A stretch of DNA of 32,680 nt. Source: Ichthyophthirius multifiliis. Taxonomy: Eukaryota > Ciliophora > Oligohymenophorea > Hymenostomatida. Where the stretch lies: positions 1 to 32,680 of the forward strand of contig NW_004087598.1 of NCBI RefSeq assembly GCF_000220395.1. The letters run 5' to 3'. Positions 1-11,482 of the stretch are shown piece after piece. Within the stretch, counting starts at the first letter, position 1, and the number at the start of each line of letters is the position of its first letter. The notes under the pieces were generated by a model, which saw only the letters and a program-made list of their open reading frames with translations, was not told where the DNA came from and ran no database searches. A program made the translations under genes and the position numbers.

Positions 1-1207
1 ATATTTTTTTAATAAAAATATTTATATATATATATTAAATATCATATTTTAATATTAATATTTATATTAATTATAATAAATATTTATAATAATTTATATA
101 AAAATTATATATATAAATTTATTTGATTTATTTAAAAAAAAAAATTAATAATATTTACACAATAAATATTTATTATAATTAATATATATAATCAATAAAA
201 ATTTAATAATATATATTTATTTTTTTAAATGTATATATTATTTTTAATTATTTCATATAAATCTTATATTTTTAATAACTTTTTTTTTAAAATATATACA
301 ATTACCCAAATATATATTATCTAAAAAGTAAATTTTAAAAGTTAAACATTTAAATTATTTTTTAAAATACTATATTTATTTAAATAGTTTTAGTTAAAAT
401 AAAAAATAAAATTTTAATTATTAAAAAGTATAATTCTAAAAATATATAATTAATATAAAAAAATATATATATTTTTATTATTTAATATATTATTTATTTA
501 TAAATTTACAATAAATTTTTTTTATTTAAAATAAATTATTTTATTAATATTATACAAATAAAAATAAAATACTATTTAAGCTTTAATTAATATAAAAATT
601 TTAATTTTTTTTTTTATAATAAGTATATTAAAACTGTAATATATGATTTAATATAATCAAAATCATAATATTTTATGAAAATTTATTCATTATATTTGAT
701 TTAAATAATATATTATTTATATAATATAATATTTATATATTTGTATATATATATATATAATTTTATAAATAAATTTAAATTTTTATATATTTTTTAATTT
801 AATTAATATAATTTTTATTTAATATTAAATATATTTTTAAATTTAATAGATTTTTTATATTGATTAATTAATATATGTTTTTTATTATATATTATTTAAT
901 ATATTAAATAAAATTAAATTATTTTAATTTTTATTTTTTTATAAAATTTATATATTTATTATTTATTAATTACTCTAAAAAATATATATATCTATTAATA
1001 ACTTTTTTAAAAAAAACGATTATAAGTATAATTATTTGTTTTTTATAAAAATATACTACACATTTATAATATTTAAATTAATATGTTTATTTTACTTTAA
1101 TAATATATATCATCTATCACATAAAATAAAATCACATATAATAAAGATCAAATACAAATAATAATAAAATTAAAAAAATTATATTTTTTATTATTAAATA
1201 AAAAAAA
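1..1207. other. AT-rich non-coding flank
   Basis: This stretch is almost entirely A and T, with mixed TA, AAT and poly-T runs and no reading frame that keeps coding-like composition under the ciliate code. It lies downstream of the MFSD1-like gene, whose TGA stop is at its right edge, so it should hold that gene's 3' untranslated region and polyadenylation signals. I cannot point to a specific signal. I see no RNA gene or repeat unit longer than a simple microsatellite. Confidence 0.7.
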
Positions 1208-2792
1208 TCAACCACGAAATGATCTTTTAGCTGCCAAAGATCTTCTTGGATTAACTGCTTATGAGTTTTTTTTGTATTCTTCTATTTGCTCATCATCTTC
1301 TGTAGTTTCTTTAAATGCTAAATCTAATACTTTATTTCCTTTAATATCTATCCAATAAATAGTAATATTAATAATTAAACACAATCCTCCAAAAATTATA
1401 AAGAAAATTTCCATCCAGAAATACTCGTTCATTTTATGCTTAGTATGGTCAATAATTAAACCTACAATAATAGGTCCTAAAGCCAATCCTCCGTTTTGTA
1501 AACTATTAGTAATTCCAAAAGCTGTCCCAACTATCTTTTCGGGGACTACAAGAGGTATACAAGGCCATAAAACAGCTGCGTAGAAAGAATAGAAAATTCC
1601 GAATAAAACTAAAGGGAATAAGAATGTATATTATTAACAATTAGGATCGCCATTGCCACATTAAGGCATTATAAGCATTGTTAAATGAGAGGTTATCATC
1701 AAAACTGAAGTAATAATTAATAAAAGACCTCTTTTACCAACTTTATCTACTAACAAACCAGCGAATGGAGTGCATCCGGCAGCTATGAGATAAGGTAGAC
1801 TCATTAAATTAGCTTTTTTAAAAAAATAAAATAAAATAAAATGTATTTTATAAATTTATACAAGCTTTGTCTGAAGATAGTCCAAACTAATCTGAAATTT
1901 ATCCTTGAACAAACTACATAAAAGGGAAAAAGCACATATAAGTAAAAACACAAGAAATACATAAAAGCCAAAATTGAATATTTAATTCTTTAAAATCTGA
2001 TAATTTAATTCTGTCTTAGTCACTAATTTTAACTTATTATTTACCTTCTTATTAATCGGCTTTTTTATCTAAAAAATTCAATACACAACCACATAACCAA
2101 GAAAAAACACAAAAAATAGCACCAACAAGTAAAGGAGAAAATAAATCCTTATTTATATTATATAAAGCAGGGAATAAAAATGAACCAATTACACTACCTA
2201 ATCTTGCTATAGATATATTTAAACCCAAAGCCAAAGAAATTTCTTTACCTTTAAACCATTATGATACAATTGCACCTATATATAAAAAATTAAAAATATA
2301 TATATAAATATATAAATTCATATATTTATATATTTATATATTTAAATAAATATTATTATTTTTTTTACTCTATGTTACAGATAAACTCTCCCCTCCTAAA
2401 CCGAAAATCACTCTTCCTACTAAAATTACTGAAAAATTATTCACTGAATGTAATACTCCTATTGAACATAATAATTATCCAATAATTAAAATGAAAGTAA
2501 AAATAAAAATTCCTTTACGGACTCCTACTATGTCTATAAATATTCCACCGAATAATGGTAAAGCTATATTAGGAAATGAATAAACTGCATATAAAAGACT
2601 GTATTGGAATTCGGTTAGGTTTAATGATTTGTTTACTTAGCTTTTTAAATAACTGGGGAAATCGTAACACATATATGAGCCTATCATTACTAAACAGGCC
2701 ATAGCTAATGCGACATATCTCATTTTAGTTTTACGATAGCATTTTACGATTTCTGAATTATTTGATATTGATTCTGTTAATTTTGTTTTCAT
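1208..2792 (-). CDS. MFSD1-like major facilitator transporter
   Basis: Predicted product is 480 residues in three exons, with introns at 2276-2368 and 1813-1861, both GT...AG. Start is the ATG at 2790-2792; TGA closes it at 1208-1210. In-frame TAA and TAG codons read as Gln. The N-half carries the family's GRxxFGxGGES stretch (here GRVIFGLGGES), followed across the first intron by a conserved WFKGKEISLALGLN block, as in animal MFSD1. The C-half has further hydrophobic spans and a short charged cytosolic tail with an acidic cluster (TTEDDEQ). About 12 membrane helices are expected. Animal MFSD1 is a lysosomal dipeptide exporter; that role here is inferred from family only. The C-terminal VLDLAF segment could serve sorting, but this is a guess. 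The gene diverges from the plus-strand gene at 3175. No frame defects were found. Confidence 0.87.
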
Positions 2793-3174
2793 TTATCTTT
2801 TATTTTTTTCCCTTTTTTTTGTTTATGTTTATTTTAGTGGTATTTAATTTTAATATGTGTTTTTATTAATTTTTATTTTAATTTTCTTTTATGTATATTT
2901 TTTATTTTTAATTTAGAAGAAATTGTTTTTATTTTAATTCAAGTTTTTGTTAAAAATATTTTTATAAATTACATATTAAAAATATATATATAATTTATAT
3001 TCTTAATTTTAATAAATTAATTATATTTTATAATTTGTATTTTTAATAATTTAATTTATAATTAATTTAAATAAATAAATTATTTTATTTTTATAGACTA
3101 AATAACATAATAATATCATTTTACTAATATTTTTTGTTATATTTAAATATTTTTCTTTACAAATAATCTAAATA
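2793..3174. promoter_or_regulatory. Divergent intergenic region between two genes
   Basis: These 382 bp separate the starts of the MFSD1-like gene (minus) and the unknown gene at 3175 (plus), so both promoters should lie here. The sequence is T-rich next to the MFSD1 start and A/T mixed elsewhere. Ciliate promoters lack a recognised consensus, and I cannot name a specific element. Confidence 0.4.
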
Positions 3175-4169
3175 ATGTTAAAATTAAAAAAAAACATGAA
3201 AATCTTGAATTTAAAAATATAATAAATAGTCGTGAAAGCACTATACTAAATTCAAAAGGCCAATAATCAATAAAAAATGCATTCAATGGCATAAAAGACA
3301 TATCAAATAAAAAATAAATAAACTTTGCTTTGTAAAAAGTCTAAAACGTAAAGGATAAAGTATAATTAATAGATAAATTAATGTAAAGGCGATAATAAAT
3401 CTAAAATATCGAATAAATGTAAAAATTAACAAATTTAGCACCTTTATTTGATAAAATTAAGGTAAAACTTCTTTCCAAAATTAAAAGAAACGAAAATTAA
3501 GTGTCTTAGGATGACGAAAATTCTAATATTTCGTTTAGTTATTTAAGTCCGAAAAATCTTTAGAACTTATAATTTACAAATAAAAAATATTTAAATGCTA
3601 AAAAGAGTATTTTTGAGGCAATTAACTCTTTTTAATTAAGAAATAAAAGGGATGAGCAAAAAAGTAGTGAAGAAATTGCATAATAAAAGAAAAAAATACC
3701 TTTAGGATTTTTAAAAGTGGATAATTTAATAAAATTTTAAAAATATAAATAAAATTAGGAAATCGATAATAACAAAGCTTTTAAATTTATGAACTTTTAT
3801 AAATTGTAATAGGAAAAAAATAAATAGCTTAAAAATAAGTTTATTAATATATAAAAAAAGAAGTAAAATTATAATAATAATACTGTTTCTAATATTGATA
3901 AAAATTCTGTATAAAGACTAAATTTTTCATAGGATAATTTTAATAAAAAGGAAAATATTAAAAATTCTTGTTTATTTTAGTATATTTAAGAATGTGAATT
4001 AAAAAGGAAAAAACAATAAGATTTTTTTTCTCTTAATAACAAATATTCTCAATAAAAAAATAATAATAATTCTTAATAGAATTATTTTTTTAATAAAGAA
4101 TTATTTCATAGTAATTAAAAAACGAAAAAATATGCTTTTTTAGAATCATAGACAATAATTCAATAATGA
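3175..4169 (+). CDS. Basic Q/N/K-rich protein of unknown function
   Basis: I do not recognise a family. From about 3195 to the TGA at 4167-4169 one frame is open and coding-like, with balanced acidic and basic residues (for example EFKNIINSRES, SQDDENSN). It gives about 331 residues. Helical, possibly coiled-coil stretches appear in the first third (KVQNVKDKVQLIDKLMQRR). The second half is rich in Asn, Lys and Gln. There is no signal peptide or membrane span. The only nearby upstream ATG (3175) is one base out of phase with this frame; a nine-A run at 3186-3194 lies between them, and one extra A would join them as MLKLKKKHENLEF. Otherwise the first in-frame ATG is at 3381. The gene converges with the PAS gene, with 62 bp between stops. 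No intron is needed. Confidence 0.68.
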
Positions 4170-4231
4170 AAATATATATTTATATATAAAATTATGCTTT
4201 TTTTTATATATATATATTTTTTTTAATAATT

Positions 4232-6645
4232 TCATTATGTTTTAGCTTTATTTATATCTTTTTTTAAATAACTCATTATATATTGGTTTTCCATAATATA
4301 ATCTACTTTAAATAAACTTATTAATTTTTTAGAATCATATAATGATTTATTAAGAGTCTCTACATAATATTTAAAAGCATAATAAATAAAAGTTAACGCA
4401 ATAAAAATATAAATATAAAGCATAATTTATATATAAGTTATATATTTCTTATATTCTTAAGTCATTTATAATAAAAACGTATTTAAAACAGTTGTATAAT
4501 CTGTAAATTATCTTTATAATTAATTAAATTAAGAAAAATTATAACCTTTAGTAAATTAAATAAAATTTTATTTAAAATTTTGCTTATCTTAATATAATTC
4601 TTTAAGGGATATTAGTATATTCAATATATTTTCAATTGTAGAAATTAACCCTTTGTGCCATATTCCATTATATATAGTATCACAACTATTATAGTCGAAC
4701 TTATTTAATTTATATATATTATTAAAAATACTTTTTTTTTAAAAAAAAAAAAAAAAAAAAAAACTTATATTTCGTCAATAACATATTCAGGAAAATTTTA
4801 AAATGTCAAACAAATATTTTATTCTAAAGCCGAAATAAAAAAATTTAAATATAAATTCATATTAAATCTTTTCACAATGAAGTTTTTTTTCATATCATAA
4901 TAAATAATTAACTATTCATTAAAAGCCCTATCAAGTCTAAATAAAAATTTATATAAAACATTATCGAAGTCACTAAATCCAGCATAAGCTTATTATATTA
5001 AAATGTAGTTTATTCCATATTATGTATCCATAAGACTCATTACATCGAAAGTTTCTGAAATTTCATTTACATTATAACTAAATTCTTATACAAATTCAAA
5101 AACATAGACCAGGTTTAAAAAAGGATATAGAGAAAGAAAACTAAAGCAAATCATAATTGCAAAAAGTAGCTTTTTATTAAATTTCGCTAGTTTATTTGTA
5201 CTAGATATGACTTTTTTTTTCATGAAATTGGTATTTATTTTTGAAATGTTTTTAGAGTCTTTATTATTGTCTTATATTTAATCATTGTTTTAGATATTTA
5301 TTAAATAATTATTAATTCCTTCGATTAGTTCTTATAGTTTATTTTAGGGCCAAGTGGCAAAAAGAGTTAATAGAGCTTCCCTTTATATTTGAATTTTATA
5401 ATATATAGGAAAACTTAAGATAAGTAGAAAAAAAGCGACTACTTCGAATATTGAAAGGATTAATATTGTGTTCGATTTTATTTATATTAATTATTCTTAA
5501 GACTAATTTTGGACATATTTTTTAAGGTTATAGAAATATCCCATATAATTTTTTATGTTTTTTTTAATAAAATTCACGTTATTTGATAAATTTGGGTCAG
5601 GAGTAATGTTTTAACTATCTTAAGCATAATAGAATAGTTAATTATATGATAATAATATAGCGTAGTTTAAAAAAAAAGTACTATTAAATGCCATTTAATT
5701 GGGAAATTAAGTATAGTTAATATTATATTTTATTAAAACTTTTTAATTATTAAGATATAGTGTATGATTTATTTTATCATCCTATTTATTTATATTTATA
5801 TTTTTTAAAAATAAAAAAAAATATTAATTTTACTTTATAAAATAACTGAGGTAATACTTATTTATATAAATTTAAGTTTTTTATTAAATTTAATTTATTA
5901 AAATTTTAGAGTCCTTAAAATATTCGAAATTTTAGAGTTTTAAAATGTTTAAAGTCTCAGTTTCTTTTACAATGTTCATAAAATAAGATTATAATTTTAA
6001 TCCTAAAATTAAATCGCTAAAATTGTTAATATTATCAATAAAAATAGTATTTAAATATATTAAAAGCTATGTAGATAAGGAAATCATAATAATAAATGCA
6101 AGAATACCAGCTAATTCTATAAAATAAAAATATATAAAATTCATAAAATACAATTATGTTATAAATTATATATAAATATATAATTTAAATATATATCTTA
6201 ATATATGTTTATATTAATATATAAACTTTTTTTACATATAAAAGTTATAATTTGTAATTTTTCATTATTATTAATTGCATATAAAACATATTTTTTTTAT
6301 TGCTGATTTTAACTTGGTGCTCCATTTACGTTTTATTAATCAACTAAGTCAATATATCCTATTTCTTAACTTTTTTAAATTTTTTAAGATAAAAATATTT
6401 TTTTTTTTCTTTTTCTTATTCTTCCTAGATTTATTAAGTTCCATTTATATATATTTCTAATTTTTTACAAGATTAAAATTAAACATTTAAATCAGATATA
6501 GAGATTATTTGTGCTTATGAATTACTTTTTCTACTAAATTACTATTATTATATTGTTTCTGAATAATTAATTTTTACATGAAATTATTATTTTGAGTCTG
6601 CAAAATTTTAGTAAAATTTACTTTTCTCAATTTTGATTTATTTTA

Positions 6646-6713
<68 letters not shown>

Positions 6714-7487
6714 TATTAATTCTATTATTATTATATCTAAATACTTTAATTAAAATTATTAGGAGAATCATCGTATAATGAAATTTTAGTTTTTCTTAAT
6801 TATTCTTATTTATTCTTTAATTTTCTAATAAATCTATAAACAATTGCATTGCTTTTTAATAATTTTATTAAAGAAGTAAAATCTAAGTTGTTCTTTTTAA
6901 AAGCTTTTTAATTATTTTAATCTATACTTTTTTAATTTGAATAAATGCTAATTTAATGTGAATTATTTAATTAATCTATATTTTAAAGGCTGTTATTATC
7001 TGAAATATTTAAGTTTTAAGGTGTTTATTATTATTATATGTTTGTTTAGAATTTTTTATTGAAATTTTAGATTAAAACATCTATTTCTTATTCTTAAATA
7101 TCAGAACAATTAATTTTTTTTATATTTATAATTTCTATAACCCTATTTATATATAAAAAAAATTTTTTTAAGTTTTTATTTACTAATATTAAGAACCATA
7201 TTAAGATTTTATTGTTAAAATTTTAAATTTTATTTAGTTGTATAAAAAACGTTATGGAAGTAAATATCTAGTATATTTATGAAAATATTCTTTAATTGTG
7301 TATGAACTCTACTTAAAAAAATTAAATTATTTTAAGCTTTTAGGAGATATCATTAATGTATATTATAAAGAATTATCTATGCAATTCAATTATATTTAAG
7401 CTGCTATAGTAGGAATCATTTATGCTATATTATATTATTTTATATCATCTAAATTAATTAATAAAAAATATATAAATATAAATATAA

Positions 7488-7523
<36 letters not shown>

Positions 7524-7861
7524 GTTTTATTTTATATATATATATATATATATAATATAAATAAACTTTATTCTTAATTTATTTATGCAAATAGTTATAT
7601 ATATAAATTTTTCGTTATATCTGAAATATTTAACTCATTATCAAGTAAAATGTATTATTTTTTAGTTAAATATTATTATATATAACCACAAACACCTAAA
7701 TCATCAATACCTATATAGTTTAAGCTTAGTCTTATATTTATAGGGAATATAAAATTATTTTAATGTTTTGCAAACAAATAATCTTTGCATTAATTAAAAG
7801 ATTTAAAATTACCTTTTTCTATAAATTTTTGTAAATATCTATTATGATTTATATCTTTTTT

Positions 7862-7905
<44 letters not shown>

Positions 7906-9210
7906 TTACTAAATATATCAGGTATAATCATGCTTATTGGTTTGTTTATTGCTTTTTTATTTTAAATATTAAATAAGTTATTAAAAGATTCTGAAACTGC
8001 TTTTATTTTTCCATTATCAATTAAAGAAATAAAAACAATTGCTGATTTCGGTTTATTTAAATTAATTTAAATATCTTCTTTTGTTAAGTTGTTATTCAAT
8101 AAATATTTACTTTTTCTAATCAATTTTTAAACTTTTAAATTTTCCGAACTAAATAATTTATTATAACTATCAGCTAGATACTATAGTGTTTAATTATATG
8201 GATTTATATCAAATAGAATCTGAATATTCTTTAAATAAATAAAAAAAAAAAAATAGAAAAAATATTATAAAAATAATAATATAATAACCTTACTTTTTCA
8301 AACTTATTTTTTTTTTAAATAATCTTATTTCCTATACTATTAACTTATTCTAGTATAATACTGTCTTAACTTAAAAAAATATAGAATTCCTTTAATTCAT
8401 ATAAGATCTATCTAATTAATTATATACAAACTTCAAGAATTTAATCAAAATTAATTACAGCCATCATTGGAAGTCTTTAATTTTATAAAGAACTCTAATT
8501 AAAAAAATGATTGTAATTTTCTAAACATTATCTAATAATAGAATGGAGAATAAATTATTCTTTAAATGAAAATTAGGTCTTTTTTTACATATTCGTTATT
8601 ACTTAAACGAATGCTTTTGTGGGGTTATTTTTGTTTTCGATTAATATATATAAGTAGGTGAATATTAGTTTGTTTTATTGATTTTTTTCTAAATATTTTT
8701 CAAGGAAATTTATTATAAATAAATGTAAAAAATTCCTCCTTTCATTACTATAGACTATATTTTCCCATTTAAAAGGTTTATATTACATTTCTACACAAAA
8801 ACAATAGAAATTATTACACGAAATGATATGATCTATATATATGCTTTCAAATTTAATACCTTTTTATAATTTCGTGTATTAAAAATAGTCCAAATCTTAC
8901 ATAGAATTTAAATATCTTATATATAAATCTATTTATATATGGTTTTATTTAATTAAAGGAACATCAATAATTCTCCTTTCTATTATAAAATGAAAGATCT
9001 CTCCTAGTTTAATACCCAAAGGTATTGCCAGGATATATATTATTAATAAATTTACTTTATTACTTAATTTCAAAATAATGAAAAAATTGCAAAAAACAGC
9101 AAGAAATAAATGGCAAGAAGTCAACATACAATTTACCTTTCGTATTTTTTATGAATAGTAAGGAATATCATTATATAATTCTATAAATCTTATTAACTAG
9201 TTATTATAAA

Positions 9211-9251
<41 letters not shown>

Positions 9252-10094
9252 TATATTTATTACTTAAATCATTGTATGTAATATTATCTAAATTTAAGGA
9301 ATATTAATAAAATAAAAAATAATAATAATAATATCAGAAAATAGATGAAAAAATCCCCATAAAGAATCTCTTTTACTTAAAAAATCGTTTATTTTTAAAG
9401 AATAATTATAGTCGTGTAAAATATATATTATGCGTATAATTATTGCATTGGTGGCATTTATAAATGACAGTATTGTTTTTTTCACATCTTTATTTTAATT
9501 TATGAAAGAATTTAGAGCAAGTTCAATGGATGGAATGAAAAATAAAAATTTAAAAATTTAATAATAAAATGAAAAAAAGTATTCGATAATTCTATTTAAG
9601 GACTTTTCTATGTTTACATTTTTTTAATTAAAATCTTCTTGGTGTTTTTAATCAGATTTTTGACCTTTTAGTCTTAGGTTGATAATTATTCTTATTAATA
9701 AATAAAATATATAACAAGAACTTAGAATTAATAGTATTAATATTATTAACTATTCGATAAATCCATTTTCAATTTATAAAATAGTTGAAAATATGGTATT
9801 TATTAAATATTAAATCCGAAAATATTAAAGTATATTAAAAAAGAAGCTTTGATTGTTATTTAATTATGTACTTTCTATTATTTCAATGACTTCGGAATTA
9901 TATAAAAGAGATATTTATTATATATTGTATATTATTATTAAAATTAATGATGGAATATAGGAACGTTTAAATTTTTTGATTATATTTTCGAATTGAGATT
10001 AGTAAAATTTAATAAATTTAGTTTTAATAGATTTTTTTTGGGTTTTGGCGCTTAATAGTTTTTTTAGAGTATAATCTAAAATGGAATTTACCAT
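4232..10094 (-). CDS. Large multi-spanning membrane protein with PAS domain and polyQ tract
   Basis: About 1,777 residues in eight exons; introns at 9197-9263, 8229-8293, 7855-7909, 7449-7566, 7143-7183, 6117-6235 and 4700-4764. Order: several N-terminal membrane spans (about 45-380); a Cys-containing linker (IISCNNFYCFC); a PAS domain at about 641-705 (SAIVFISLIDNGKIKAVSES, then MIIPDIFSNINHNRYL); a hydrophilic region with 21 consecutive Gln (about 1013-1033); then spans near 1171-1191, 1386-1408, 1486-1508 and 1710-1730 flanking extracytosolic loops. This layout matches a large ciliate family of transmembrane PAS proteins known to me from Tetrahymena. PAS domains bind ligands, cofactors or partners, so a sensory role is plausible but unproven. 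One frame jump precedes the intron at 6117-6235, at an eight-T run (6291-6298). With one added base the donor and acceptor phases agree and the two halves form one gene. Confidence 0.84.
4700..4764 (-). other. 65-nt intron built of a T-tract and an A-tract
   Basis: The intron of the PAS gene begins GT and continues as a run of about 23 T followed by nine A, ending AAATAAG. Both exons are in phase 0 and join as EYVIDEIQ to FDYNSCDT. An alternative acceptor just after the A-tract would leave the wrong phase. Confidence 0.75.
6647..6709 (-). repeat. (TAA)21 microsatellite coding for polyglutamine
   Basis: Twenty-one perfect ATT units on the plus strand read as 21 consecutive TAA codons in the frame of the PAS gene, flanked by GAA on one side and TTA on the other. 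Frame was traced from the splice site at 7142 down to here, so the Gln reading rather than Asn (AAT) or Ile-type readings is supported. Perfect repetition without any TAG or CAA interruption suggests recent expansion. Confidence 0.85.
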
Positions 10095-10265
10095 TTTTTT
10101 ATTATCTTTTTTTTTTTTTTTTTCTCTCTTTTTTATTATATATAATTTTTTTTATAAATATTAATGAAGTTTTATTTAAGTATTTATATTATAAAAATTT
10201 ATATTAAAAAAAAAAAAAATAAAATATTTTAAATATATATTTGTTTAATTTAAAATAAAAAAATT
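10095..10265. promoter_or_regulatory. Short divergent intergenic region
   Basis: These 171 bp separate the start codons of the PAS gene (minus) and the hydrolase gene (plus), so both promoters and 5' leaders are compressed here. It holds long T and A runs near 10109-10125 and 10207-10219 and no recognisable motif. Confidence 0.45.
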
Positions 10266-10937
10266 ATGAAAATATAAGAATAATAAATAAACGAAAATTA
10301 TATTTAATCTATATAGAAAAGATAATTAAAAGTAACATTTATTCCAGGAATAGAAGATGGAATAAATAGTTCAAAATATAAATTCTTATGCATTAATTAT
10401 TAAACTGTATTTTATAAACAAAACAATATGTCTATATGGAAGATTAATAAATAAAATAGCCTATTTAGGTCTTTATTAAGAAATTGGTTTAATAAATCAA
10501 AGGCTTTAGAGGATTCTTTATATAGATGTTTTTAAATATAGGCAGAATATTTATAAAATAATAAGCCAGATGTTTTAATTGGAAATAGTTGGGGAGGGGC
10601 TATTGCTTTACTTTTAATAGCTGAGGGTGTATGGAATGGCCCTACTTTATTAATTTCACCGGCTTTGAAATATGTTTTGAGTATTTTAGGTGAAGGAGAG
10701 AAATATTAATGGAAAAATATTGTAGATAAAATAAATTAAAAAAATATTGGATAAAAAATATGGATTGTAATAGGAGAAAATGATGATACTGTTCCTTTTA
10801 AATATAATTAAGGTTTATAATAAGAAATATTATAATCTAAATTAATTATTTAGAAAGATGGTGATCATAAAATGAGTGAATATTTTATTAAGGATAAAAA
10901 TTTGTCGAGAATTATAGATGATTTATATAATTCTTGA
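10266..10937 (+). CDS. Small alpha/beta-hydrolase
   Basis: An intronless gene of 223 residues from ATG to TGA. The nucleophile elbow GNSWGGAIA places the catalytic Ser at about 108. GENDDTVPF supplies the acid (Asp173 or Asp174) and DGDHKM the His at about 201, so the triad order and spacing are those of the alpha/beta-hydrolase fold. A strand followed by VTFIPGIEDG near residue 25 fits the oxyanion region. The lid region is short, and the length is at the low end for the fold, like small serine hydrolases and acyl-protein-thioesterase-like proteins. There is no signal peptide or membrane span, so a cytosolic enzyme is likely. The substrate cannot be told. The first ATG is used because upstream sequence is non-coding AT-rich DNA. 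No frame defect was seen, despite many in-frame TAA codons. Confidence 0.86.
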
Positions 10938-11106
10938 ATTTTTGTTTATTTATATATAGATATTTTTATAAATTATGAAAAATTTTAATAGAATTTAATA
11001 AAAAACATATATTTTAGTTTATAATAATAATAATAATAATAAATTATATATATATATACATATATTAATAATAAAGTAAATATATATAAAAAAAATATTA
11101 TTTTTT

Positions 11107-11435
11107 ATGGAAATTGATTGTAAAAATTATAAGGAAAAACTATAAATATTCAAGAAAATATTAACTTATTCAGATGTAAAATAAATAAATAAAATATTTA
11201 TTTAATAATTAAAATGGGCTGTTTAATTTTTATAAAATAAATTATTTTAATATATACATATAAAAATGTATATGTTATATATTTATAATAAAGATTGAAT
11301 TCATTACAATTGATTTTGAAATGACTGGTATAAAATCTTTCGAAAAATAGCTTTTTTAAGATCTTCCTTTTGAGCGTTATACTAAAGTATTTTTTCCATA
11401 AATAATTAATTATAATCCAAATTAATATATATATA

Positions 11436-11482
<47 letters not shown>

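Noticed and set aside
6275-6460. A 61-codon plus-strand frame rich in Phe and Ile
   Set aside because: It is antisense to a Lys/Glu/Gln-rich coding exon of the PAS gene; its Phe runs are just the complement of Lys codons.
6640-6715. A CRISPR-like or other structured repeat array
   Set aside because: It is a plain trinucleotide array with no spacers.
8945-9485. Short standalone minus-strand membrane proteins
   Set aside because: They are exon pieces of the PAS gene, bounded by TAA or TAG codons that are glutamine in this organism.
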